Shown: piece after piece, positions 21,564-28,472 of the stretch
Layout: the number at the start of each line of letters is the position of its first letter
How positions within the stretch are numbered: the stretch's first letter is position 1
Source of the DNA: Clostridia bacterium
GTDB lineage: Bacteria; Bacillota; Clostridia; Oscillospirales; Ruminococcaceae
Assembly: GCA_021152595.1 (NCBI GenBank)
Contig: JAGKVC010000016.1
Span: 1 to 28,472, forward strand
Length of the DNA: 28,472 nt
Direction: 5' to 3'
Program-made: the position numbers and the translations under genes
Notes under the pieces: model-generated
Told to the model about the DNA's origin: nothing
The model's input: the letters and a program-made list of their open reading frames with translations, nothing else
The model's database searches: none

Positions 21564-22388
21564 ATGACAATGTCGAACAAAGCAGATTACGGAAACTGGG
21601 TTCCTGCGAATATGATGAAGCTGCTGTACGGGATTTCAGCGGCGGCTGTGGTCGTGACGGTTGTGCTGTTCTGCGTTTTCAGCAGCAAGATCCCCGGGAT
21701 CATTGCGCTGATCCTGACGCTTGTCTGCATCTGCATGACCGGCTATATGCAGATCTGCCGCAATATCTTCGATTTCAAAAAGGGCGGTATGATGGGCAAG
21801 GTGCATCAGCATCTGGTCGATCATTTTCCGTGGGAGCAGTCGCGGAAGGCATTGGGTATTACAGACGGCAGCGGCAAAATCCTCGATATCGGATGCGGCG
21901 CGGCTGCGCTGACGAACCGTGTTGCAAAAACCTATCCGCATGTGCAGATGACCGGCATGGATTTCTGGGGGACCGAATGGAGCTACGCGAAGGAACAGTG
22001 CGAGCGCAATGCGAAGGCTGAGGGTGTTGCAGAACGTGTCCGCTTTCAGAAGGGCGATGCTGCGAAGCTCGATTTTGCGGATGAATCCTTTGACGGAGCC
22101 GTAAGCAATTTTGTATTCCATGAGGTGCGGTCGGCGGCTGATAAGCGCGACGTTGTCCGCGAGGCACTGCGCGTTGTAAAGCGCGGCGGCGCATTTGCGT
22201 TTCAGGATATGTTCGCGCAGAAGGCGCTCTACGGCGATATGGATGCATTCGTCAGGGAGCTGCTCGCGGACGGAACGGTCTCCGAGATCCACTATATCCC
22301 GAATATCGAAAAGCAGGATTTCATTCCGGCATTTGTCACAGCGCCGTGGATGATTCAGGGCGCAGGCCTCATCTACGGAATCCGTTAA
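21564..22388 (+). CDS. Membrane-anchored class I SAM-dependent methyltransferase
   Basis: The protein has 274 residues from the ATG at 21564. AAGGGG lies about 8 nt upstream of it, which favours it over the in-frame ATG at 21540. Two N-terminal membrane segments (about 20-40 and 44-65) are followed by a Rossmann methyltransferase domain: motif I 'ILDIGCGAA' (106-114), the acidic end of strand 2 'GMDFWG' (131-136), 'GDAAKLDF' (164-171) and 'LRVVKRGGAFAFQD' (202-215). The fused membrane anchor is unusual for this family. The methyl acceptor is unknown, perhaps a lipid, quinone or membrane-bound peptide. It is the first gene of an operon with an ABC exporter-type system, 23 nt before the ATPase gene. 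Confidence 0.85.
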   Translation: MTMSNKADYGNWVPANMMKLLYGISAAAVVVTVVLFCVFSSKIPGIIALILTLVCICMTGYMQICRNIFDFKKGGMMGKVHQHLVDHFPWEQSRKALGITDGSGKILDIGCGAAALTNRVAKTYPHVQMTGMDFWGTEWSYAKEQCERNAKAEGVAERVRFQKGDAAKLDFADESFDGAVSNFVFHEVRSAADKRDVVREALRVVKRGGAFAFQDMFAQKALYGDMDAFVRELLADGTVSEIHYIPNIEKQDFIPAFVTAPWMIQGAGLIYGIR

Positions 22389-22411
22389 TCAGACAGAAAG
22401 GGTGAATGAGA

Positions 22412-23113
22412 ATGGCAGCAGTTGAATTCAAGGATGTTGTAAAGACCTACGGCAAGGGTGAGGGCATGCAGGTCGCGGTCGATCATGTCAGCTTCACGAT
22501 CGAGGAAGGGGAGTTTGTTGTGATCCTCGGGCAATCCGGCGCAGGCAAATCGACTGTACTGAATATGCTCGGCGGCATGGATGTCCCGACAGAGGGCAAG
22601 GTCATTGTAGAGGGGCAGGAAATCTCGAAATTTAATGACCGGCAGCTTTCGCAGTACCGCGCGGATCAGATCGGATTTATTTTTCAGTTCTATAATCTGC
22701 TCCCGGGGCTGACTGCCTATGAAAATGTCTCGCTTGTGCGCGATATCAAAAAGAATGCGCTCAATGCGGATCAGATGCTTGAGCAGGTCGGGCTTGCGGA
22801 TCAGAAAAATAAGTTTCCGGCGCAGATGTCTGGCGGTCAGCAGCAGCGCGTTTCGATCGCACGCGCGCTTGCCAAGAATCCGAAGATCATCCTCGGTGAT
22901 GAGCCGACCGGTGCGCTCGATTCCGAGACCGGCAAGCTGGTCATTGATTTGCTGCAAAAGCTCTCGACGGAGAAAAAGCATACCGTTATCCTTGTGACAC
23001 ATAACGCGGACATCGCAAAATGCGCCAATCGGATCATTCACATGCGCAACGGCAAGATCAAGTCGATCAAGACCAATGATACGCCGCTTTCCGTGAATGA
23101 CATCGAATGGTAA
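22412..23113 (+). CDS. ABC transporter ATP-binding protein (MacB/LolD type)
   Basis: This 233-residue ATPase powers the FtsX-like permease encoded next. It starts at ATG 22412 (MAAVEF), about 9 nt after AAAGGG; an ATG 6 nt earlier lies too close to that site. Motifs: Walker A 'GQSGAGKST' (40-48), Q-loop Q92 ('FQFYNLLPGLTAYENV'), signature 'SGGQQQR' (140-146), Walker B 'IILGDEPTGALD' (159-170) with Glu164, and switch His197 ('VTHN'). The 'DEPTGALDSETG' form is typical of the MacB/LolD/BceA group, which acts as mechanotransmission ATPases for peptide resistance, lipoprotein release or signal sensing rather than classic transport. Confidence 0.93.
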   Translation: MAAVEFKDVVKTYGKGEGMQVAVDHVSFTIEEGEFVVILGQSGAGKSTVLNMLGGMDVPTEGKVIVEGQEISKFNDRQLSQYRADQIGFIFQFYNLLPGLTAYENVSLVRDIKKNALNADQMLEQVGLADQKNKFPAQMSGGQQQRVSIARALAKNPKIILGDEPTGALDSETGKLVIDLLQKLSTEKKHTVILVTHNADIAKCANRIIHMRNGKIKSIKTNDTPLSVNDIEW

Positions 23114-23125
23114 GGAGTGACACAT

Positions 23126-25423
23126 ATGCTTTGGAAAAAAATGCTTCGGGATATGCGCTCCAATTTTGCGCAGTTTTTCTCGATTCTGCTGCTCTCGCTG
23201 ATTGCGATGTGGTGCTATACCGGCTTTCAGGCGAATGTAATCGGCGGTAAGCGCGCAGGTGCGGAATTTGAGCGCTCGACGAACTTCGCAAACGGCTGGA
23301 TCTACGGCAAATCCTTTGATACAAAGGATGCAAAGAAGATCCGCAGTCTTTCGGCGGTTCATGATGTGCAGCTCCGGACGCATGTCCTCGGCAAGGCGGA
23401 CGAGAAATATCACACGGCGGAAATCTACTGCTACTTTCAAAAGGATGCCGTCGTCACGAAGCCCTATGTGATGTCCGGAAAAGCGTTTGATCCCTCCGAT
23501 ACGGACGGTGTCTGGCTGTTTTACCGGTTCGCAAATGCATCGGGACTGAAACCCGGCGACGATTTCACGGTGCATGTGCTCGGGCAGGATTTCACCAAGA
23601 AGATCCGCGGCTTAGTCGTCACGCCGGAATATGAATATGCATGCGCGTCCTCGGATACTGATGCGGATTATCACAATATCGGCTTTGTTTATCTGTCGCA
23701 GCGCTTGCTGCCGAAGGAAATGCAGATCAATAATGAGATCGTGTTCACATGCTCCGGAAATCCGCTGCGGCTTGAGGCTCAGATCTCAGAGGCGCTCGAC
23801 GGCGATTATGCATTTCTCGGCGACCGCAAGAGCATCGACGGCTACAACCGTCTGACCGATGAGCTGAATCAGCATGACAGCTTCTCCTACATCTTCTCGT
23901 TTGTCTTTGTTGCGATTGCGCTGCTTGTCATTATCACGACCATGAAGCGTATGATTGCACAGCAGCGGACGCAGATCGGCACCCTGAATGCGCTCGGTAT
24001 GAAGCGGCACAAGATCATGATGCACTATCTCAGCTTCAGCTTTGTGATTTCGGCGGTCGGCTGTGCGCTTGGAATCATCCTCGGTCTCAAGACATTCGGC
24101 GTACTGATGGTCAAGATGTTCGCAGGGGAGTATTACTCCGTGCCGCGGTGGGCGCCGGGCTATGATTCAAAGAGCATCTGGCTCGCTGTGCTGATCGTGC
24201 TGATCTGCACGGGCGCGGCATATGTGAGCTGCCGACAGGTACTCAAGATTCATCCTTCCGAGGCGCTGCGTCCGGCGGCGGCTCCTTCTGCAAAGCCCTG
24301 TATCTTTGAGAAGCTGCCGTTCTGGAAGCATCTCAGCTTCAACACGCGCTATAATCTCCGTGATGTATCCAGATCGAAAATGCGCGCATTTATGGGCGTA
24401 TTCGGAACCTGTATGGGCATGCTCGTCATGACAATCGGACTCGGTGCCTATGACACGGTCGGCTATGTCAAAAGCTGGTATTTCAGCGATATTCAGAATT
24501 ATGAGTATCAGGTATTGCTCAAGGATAACAGCACATTGGAAGATGCAGAAAAACTGGAATCTGATCTCGGCGGCGAGCTTGTGTCGATTGAAATGATCTC
24601 TGTTGCGGCGGATCAGCATCCGGTTTCCGATGATATCATCTCCTGCAAGCTGTCGGTTACAGAGGGCAAGGAGCTGTTCCGCGTCTCGGATGTGGATCTC
24701 AATGTGCAGCCGATTGAAAAGGGAACCGTTGCGCTGACCATGAAGCAGGCGAAGAAGCTCGGGCTGCAAAAGGGCGACAAGGTCTACTGGAAAAAGATCG
24801 ACGGCGATGAATGGAATGAGAGCAGAATCGGGCTGATTTCGCGGCATCCCTCGGTCACGGGCATCACGATGCTGCGTGAGGACTATGAAGACATGGGCTT
24901 CGATTTCAAGCCGATGATGATGGTCTCGAAGAATGATTGCAGCAAGGCGGCTGACAGAGATTATGTCGCTGCTGTCCACAGCATGACCGATCTGAAAGCC
25001 GCCTTTGACAAGAGCATGGAGATCATGAATGTGCTGGTATACTTCATGGTGTTCTTCTCGGCGCTGCTGATCATTGTTGTGCTGTATAATTCGGGCAATC
25101 TCTCGTTCAATGAGCGCGTCAAGGAGTTTGCGACGCTCAAAGTGCTGGGCTTTAAGAGCGGCGCGATCCGGCGTCTGCTCTCGACGCAGAATCTCTGGCT
25201 CTCGATTCTCGGCGTGATCTGCGGTCTTCCGCTCGGCAGAATTCCGCTTCAGGCGATGATGGATTCCAACGGCGATGCGATCGACTGGCCGTGCTGCATC
25301 AAGCCGCTCTCGTATGCGATCGCTGCGGCATTTGTCATGCTGATCTCGGTACTTGTCGGATTCATGTTCTCGCGCCGTATCAAGCGCATTGATATGGTCG
25401 AAGTGCTGAAGGGCATGGAATAA
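23126..25423 (+). CDS. FtsX/MacB-family ABC transporter permease
   Basis: This 765-residue protein starts at ATG 23126, 7 nt after AAGGAG; an in-frame GTG at 23117 overlaps that site and is unlikely. It has an N-terminal membrane segment ('FFSILLLSLIAMWCYTGF'), an external domain (about 35-250), two FtsX-type membrane blocks (first 'FSYIFSFVFVAIALLVIITT'; last 'LVYFMVFFSALLIIVVLYNS' to 'AIAAAFVMLISVLVGFMFSR') and a second external domain (about 455-620) between them. This is the two-FtsX-domain layout of large permeases that pair with MacB-type ATPases. It lies 12 nt after the ATPase gene. It might export or extract a lipid or peptide, or serve as a sensor; the substrate is not evident. Confidence 0.9.
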   Translation: MLWKKMLRDMRSNFAQFFSILLLSLIAMWCYTGFQANVIGGKRAGAEFERSTNFANGWIYGKSFDTKDAKKIRSLSAVHDVQLRTHVLGKADEKYHTAEIYCYFQKDAVVTKPYVMSGKAFDPSDTDGVWLFYRFANASGLKPGDDFTVHVLGQDFTKKIRGLVVTPEYEYACASSDTDADYHNIGFVYLSQRLLPKEMQINNEIVFTCSGNPLRLEAQISEALDGDYAFLGDRKSIDGYNRLTDELNQHDSFSYIFSFVFVAIALLVIITTMKRMIAQQRTQIGTLNALGMKRHKIMMHYLSFSFVISAVGCALGIILGLKTFGVLMVKMFAGEYYSVPRWAPGYDSKSIWLAVLIVLICTGAAYVSCRQVLKIHPSEALRPAAAPSAKPCIFEKLPFWKHLSFNTRYNLRDVSRSKMRAFMGVFGTCMGMLVMTIGLGAYDTVGYVKSWYFSDIQNYEYQVLLKDNSTLEDAEKLESDLGGELVSIEMISVAADQHPVSDDIISCKLSVTEGKELFRVSDVDLNVQPIEKGTVALTMKQAKKLGLQKGDKVYWKKIDGDEWNESRIGLISRHPSVTGITMLREDYEDMGFDFKPMMMVSKNDCSKAADRDYVAAVHSMTDLKAAFDKSMEIMNVLVYFMVFFSALLIIVVLYNSGNLSFNERVKEFATLKVLGFKSGAIRRLLSTQNLWLSILGVICGLPLGRIPLQAMMDSNGDAIDWPCCIKPLSYAIAAAFVMLISVLVGFMFSRRIKRIDMVEVLKGME

Positions 25424-25441
25424 TGTGAAAGGAGTATGATT

Positions 25442-26089
25442 ATGAACAGCCATCAATACAAGGAGCTTTCCGTCCGTGAATTTACGAAGGCGGCTGCGAC
25501 CTATGAAACGGATCATGCAGGCGTCTATAATCTGTGCAAGAAGGATTATCCGGATATCCTTGCAGAGTTGGAGCGTGAGCCCTTTACCGATCTGCTGGAC
25601 TGCGGCTGCGGTACGGCACCGATGCTCTCGCTGCTCAGTGAAAAATATCCGGAGAAGCATTACACCGGCATTGACCTGACACCGAAGATGATCGAGATTG
25701 CAAAGGCAAAGAATCTGCCGAATGTTGAGCTGGTCGTCGGGGACTGCGAACATTTGCCCTTCCCTGAAAACTCCTTTGATGCGGTCATTTGCTCCATGAG
25801 CTTCCACCACTATCCGAATGTGCAGGATTTCTTCAACAGTGTGTATCTGGTGCTGCGTCCGGGCGGACGCCTGATCCTGCGCGATATGTCAATGAAATCC
25901 GACGTGATCCGCTGGATCTGCAATCATATCGAGATGCCGCTTGTGCATCTGATCGGGCACGGCGATGTGCGGATCTACAGCCGTGAGGATGTACAGCAGC
26001 TTTGCAAAAACGCAGGGCTGCACATGGAGCGCTTTGAATACCGGAAGGGCGTGCGCCTGCACTGTGTAGTACGCAAGCCGAAAACATAA
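25442..26089 (+). CDS. Class I SAM-dependent methyltransferase (soluble, UbiE/MenG-like)
   Basis: The protein has 215 residues from the ATG at 25442, 7 nt after AAAGGAG (an ATG at 25436 is too close to it). Motif I is 'LLDCGCGTA' (51-59), the SAM-ribose acidic residue lies in 'GIDLTPKMIEIAKAK' (76-90), then 'GDCEHLPFPENSFDAVICSM' (100-119) and 'LRPGGRLILRDMS'. This resembles the Methyltransf_11 group, close to UbiE-type enzymes. It is the last gene of the operon, 18 nt after the permease. Two different methyltransferases thus flank one ABC system, suggesting that they modify the same compound or envelope component. That link is inference. Confidence 0.87.
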   Translation: MNSHQYKELSVREFTKAAATYETDHAGVYNLCKKDYPDILAELEREPFTDLLDCGCGTAPMLSLLSEKYPEKHYTGIDLTPKMIEIAKAKNLPNVELVVGDCEHLPFPENSFDAVICSMSFHHYPNVQDFFNSVYLVLRPGGRLILRDMSMKSDVIRWICNHIEMPLVHLIGHGDVRIYSREDVQQLCKNAGLHMERFEYRKGVRLHCVVRKPKT

Positions 26090-26097
26090 CAAGACGG

Positions 26098-26133
26098 ACA
26101 GCCGCGGCTATCATTGCCTGCGGCTGTTTGTTC
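26098..26133 (+). terminator. Terminator of the methyltransferase-ABC operon
   Basis: ACAGCCGC (26098-26105) pairs with GCGGCTGT (26120-26127), followed by TTGTTCT. The stem is perfect; the T-tract is short. Confidence 0.7.
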
Positions 26134-26216
26134 TCGTGTAATTGTCGGATATTGCGCTCCAATGGCGAAGAAAAAACAGTCGAATCACCAAATTTTGCGC
26201 TGTTAATCAATTTTAC

Positions 26217-26245
26217 TTGCACTTTTTGAATGTCTGTGTTATACT
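26217..26245 (+). promoter_or_regulatory. Promoter of the LRR-dockerin gene
   Basis: TTGCAC (26217-26222), 17-bp spacer, TATACT (26240-26245) preceded by TG (extended -10). The start site should be near 26252, about 37 nt before the ATG at 26289. Confidence 0.8.
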
Positions 26246-26288
26246 AATATAGTATATTTAGCCCATTTTCTACAGAAAGGATAATTCT

Positions 26289-28340
26289 ATGAAACCGTTA
26301 CACACCATCGCATTTGTGAGTGCGCTGTGTCTGGCATGCTACGGTATGCCTGCCGCTGCATTCGCGGACACCGCAGCAATCTATGCAGAAGCCGCTGAAA
26401 CGACTTCCGAAGACTGCTTCATCTATGAAAAAAAGGATAACGCAATCCGGATCACCGGACTCACAGAGGATGCACCGGCAGAAATTGTGATCCCTGCTGA
26501 AATCGAGGGACTGCCGGTTACCGAGATTGCAAAAGAAGCATTCTGGAAACGGTATACCGTGACCTCGGTCGTTGTACCGGAGGGCGTTACCACAATCGAA
26601 CCCTATGCATTTGCACAGAACGGAAAGCTGAAATCCGTTGTCCTGCCGGAAACACTGACATCAGCAGATCTGATTTTCTATCAGTGCACCGGTCTGGAAT
26701 CGGTCAATATCCCGAAGAGCCTCGGCGGTGTCCCGAGAGGCATGTTCTCCGGCTGCACCTCGCTCAAGAGCGTTGTGATTCCGGATGGTGCTGTCAGCAT
26801 CGGCTACGGCGCATTCCAGAACTGCACTGCGCTGGAAGAGATCACGATTCCCGAAACTGTCTCGGAGTATGATTCTTATCCCTTTGATAAAACGCCGTGG
26901 CTGGAAGCGAAACGCGCTGAAAATCCGCTTGTCATCATCAACAATCAACTGATTGACGCTTGTACCGCAGAGGGTGCGGTCGTGATTCCCGAGGGCGTGA
27001 CCGGAATCATTGCAAGCGCGCTCAATAACAATCGCTATGTGACAGAACTGACGATTCCGGCATCGGTCAAGCTGATCGGCGCGCATGCGCTCGAAGGCTG
27101 TTCCGGGCTGACTGCGCTGACACTCCCCGACGGACTTGAGGTGATCGGCGAAAACGCATTCAACGGTCTGTCGATGATCAAGGAGGTCGTGATTCCGGAT
27201 ACGGTTCAATCGCTTGGCGAGGGTGCATTCTATGGCTGGTCTTCGCTCGAATCCGTGACCGTTCCGGGTTCGGTCGGGAAGATTCCGCACGGCGCATTTG
27301 CCGGCTGCATGGCGCTGAAGTCGATCACGCTGGAAGAAGGCATTACGACAATCGAGGAGAGCGCATTCAACGGCTGCGGTTCGCTCGCTGAGATCAATAT
27401 TCCGAAGACGACCGTCAATTTCGGCGGTATGGTCTTCCAGACAACGCCGTGGCTTGCTGCAAAGAGAGCCGAAAATCCGCTGGTTACGATCAACGGCGTT
27501 CTGGTGGACGGCATTACCTGTTCCGGCGATCTTGTGATTCCGGAGGGCGTGGTCAAGATCGGTGACAGCGCATTCTTTGAGAACAAGGCGCTGACCTCGG
27601 TTACAATCCCCGAAGGCGTTACAGCGATCGAAATGCGTGCATTCTCGCAGTGTGAAGCGCTGAAATCGGCAAAGCTGCCGCAGTCGCTCAAGTCGATCGG
27701 CATTGACGCGTTTTCACATTGCAAAGCGCTCTATTCCGCGGTTCTGCCCGATACTGTCTCTGAGATTGGCGCCTCGGCATTTATGAACTGCCGATCGCTC
27801 TATTCCGTCAGAATCCCCGGTGCGCTTGATACGATTGCAAATTCCTTGTTCTATGGATGCGATGCGCTTACCAGAGTGACAATTCCGGATAATATCAAGG
27901 CAATCGAAAATTCTGCATTCAATAGCTGCTCGAATCTCGAAGCGGTTTACATTGATAATCCGGAATGCGTGATTGAGGATGCTGCGTCCACGTTCTCGAA
28001 CAGCAATGATGCATACAGCGGAAAAATCTACGGCTACAAGAACTCGACAGCCGAGCAGTATGCAAATAAATATGAGAGACAGTTCGTTTCGATCGGTGAG
28101 CCCGGGCATCTGGTTCCGACGACATGGGGCGATGTCAACCTCGATGATTCGATCGACGTTTCGGATGTTGTGCTGATCTGCCGCTTTGCTGCGGAGGATC
28201 AGAATGTCCGCATTCTTGCGCAGGGCAGACTGAACGGCGATGTCAACGGCTCCGGCGGCCTTGACAAGGAGGATGCAACGAAGATTTTGCGCTATATTGC
28301 GCGCTATCTGACGAAGGAGCAGCTTGCGCCGGAATCCTGA
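26289..28340 (+). CDS. Secreted BspA-type leucine-rich-repeat protein with C-terminal type I dockerin
   Basis: This 683-residue protein starts after AGAAAGGAT. The signal peptide is about 1-26 ('MPAAAFA|D'). Residues about 45-605 are LRR_5/BspA-like repeats of the form 'L.sv.iPegvt.Ig..aF..c..L'. A block beginning 'TPWLEAKRAENPLV' (from base 26892) recurs 184 residues later as 'TPWLAAKRAENPLV' (from 27444), showing internal duplication. Residues about 614-678 form a dockerin with two calcium loops, 'DVNLDDSIDVSD' and 'DVNGSGGLDKED', each followed by a helix. Dockerins bind cohesins, so the protein probably docks onto a cellulosome or a surface cohesin. The LRR part may bind fibre, host or other cells. 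There is no catalytic domain. Confidence 0.92.
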   Translation: MKPLHTIAFVSALCLACYGMPAAAFADTAAIYAEAAETTSEDCFIYEKKDNAIRITGLTEDAPAEIVIPAEIEGLPVTEIAKEAFWKRYTVTSVVVPEGVTTIEPYAFAQNGKLKSVVLPETLTSADLIFYQCTGLESVNIPKSLGGVPRGMFSGCTSLKSVVIPDGAVSIGYGAFQNCTALEEITIPETVSEYDSYPFDKTPWLEAKRAENPLVIINNQLIDACTAEGAVVIPEGVTGIIASALNNNRYVTELTIPASVKLIGAHALEGCSGLTALTLPDGLEVIGENAFNGLSMIKEVVIPDTVQSLGEGAFYGWSSLESVTVPGSVGKIPHGAFAGCMALKSITLEEGITTIEESAFNGCGSLAEINIPKTTVNFGGMVFQTTPWLAAKRAENPLVTINGVLVDGITCSGDLVIPEGVVKIGDSAFFENKALTSVTIPEGVTAIEMRAFSQCEALKSAKLPQSLKSIGIDAFSHCKALYSAVLPDTVSEIGASAFMNCRSLYSVRIPGALDTIANSLFYGCDALTRVTIPDNIKAIENSAFNSCSNLEAVYIDNPECVIEDAASTFSNSNDAYSGKIYGYKNSTAEQYANKYERQFVSIGEPGHLVPTTWGDVNLDDSIDVSDVVLICRFAAEDQNVRILAQGRLNGDVNGSGGLDKEDATKILRYIARYLTKEQLAPES

Positions 28341-28350
28341 AAAATACGAA

Positions 28351-28374
28351 GAGACACGGCTTTTGCTGTGTCTC
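28351..28374 (+). other. First hairpin downstream of the LRR-dockerin gene
   Basis: GAGACACGGC (28351-28360) pairs with GCTGTGTCTC (28365-28374), with one G-T pair and a TTTT loop. It has no T-run and may assist the terminator that follows. Confidence 0.5.
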
Positions 28375-28382
28375 AGACTGTC

Positions 28383-28413
28383 GAAAAAGTCCAGCGAAAG
28401 CTGGGCTTTTTCG
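28383..28413 (+). terminator. Intrinsic terminator of the LRR-dockerin gene
   Basis: GAAAAAGTCCAGC (28383-28395) and GCTGGGCTTTTTC (28400-28412) pair around a GAAA tetraloop, with one T-G wobble. The stem's own 3' side supplies the T-tract. Confidence 0.8.
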
Positions 28414-28424
28414 CATTTATGTGG

Positions 28425-28430
28425 TATAAT
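28425..28430 (+). promoter_or_regulatory. Extended -10 element of the gene running off the right edge
   Basis: TATAAT preceded by TGG, with no recognisable -35. It precedes a ribosome site and ATG, so it is a plausible promoter for the next gene. Confidence 0.5.
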
Positions 28431-28453
28431 ATAGGAGAAGGGAGCTGAGTAGA

Positions 28454-28472
28454 ATGCTGAGCGAAAACAGAG
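28454..28472 (+). CDS. Start of an unidentified gene (partial, 6 codons)
   Basis: ATG at 28454, 9 nt after GGAG (28441-28444), opens the frame M-L-S-E-N-R, which runs off the window. The product cannot be guessed from six residues. Promoter and ribosome-site spacing are the only support. Confidence 0.4.

Noticed and set aside
22412..25423. BceAB-type bacitracin resistance module
   Set aside because: The ATPase group fits, but the permease has the two-block layout with two large outer domains rather than the BceB arrangement, and no two-component system is adjacent.
1..28472. tRNA, rRNA or well-known riboswitch
   Set aside because: I saw no cloverleaf, rRNA-like stretch or recognised riboswitch core on either strand; the structured leader at 21476-21547 does not match a class I know.

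Overview
The window looks like chromosomal DNA of a fibre-degrading, low-G+C-phylum (Bacillota) gut or rumen bacterium close to Ruminococcus (Oscillospiraceae). This rests on the gene types: a secreted leucine-rich-repeat protein ending in a dockerin, a xylo-oligosaccharide gene cluster (GH3 enzyme, xylose isomerase, family-1 sugar ABC transporter), a Gram-positive sortase with its substrates, and strong AAAGGAG-type ribosome binding sites. The coding DNA is moderately GC-rich and the intergenic DNA is AT-rich. The species assignment is inference.

Layout. 1-1869 (+): the end of an ECF-type sigma factor gene, overlapped by a zinc-finger anti-sigma gene, then a TraX-family membrane protein. A bidirectional terminator separates this from a minus-strand operon (6026 to 1957). 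That operon encodes two paralogous secreted proteins with the same unusual C-terminal sorting-like signal, a sortase, a four-TM membrane protein and a membrane-anchored protein of uncertain family. Its promoter at 6090-6118 is close to consensus. 6341-11973 (+): topoisomerase subunits ParE and ParC, split by a small AT-rich cassette (about 8340-8843). The cassette encodes a four-helix-bundle (S23/IVP-like) protein and has hairpin-bearing terminal inverted repeats. A GNAT acetyltransferase and a 118-residue hypothetical protein follow, then a terminator.

12313-21263: a minus-strand AraC-family regulator diverges from a six-gene plus-strand operon. This encodes a mutarotase-like/DUF4380 protein, GH3 beta-xylosidase/glucosidase, xylose isomerase, sugar-binding lipoprotein and two permeases. 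The likely logic is import of xylo-oligosaccharides, cytoplasmic hydrolysis and isomerisation of xylose. The transporter ATPase and xylulokinase are absent and must be encoded elsewhere. The divergent promoter region carries inverted and repeated motifs that are good operator candidates.

21564-26089 (+): a membrane-anchored SAM methyltransferase, an ABC ATPase, a FtsX/MacB-type permease and a second soluble methyltransferase form one operon behind a promoter with a near-perfect dyad at the expected start site. 26289-28340 (+): the dockerin-bearing BspA-type LRR protein with its own promoter and terminator. The window ends in the first codons of another gene.

The two most unusual items are the sortase/paired-substrate operon with a non-LPXTG signal (TGWNTTVP) and the four-helix-bundle cassette lodged between parE and parC.
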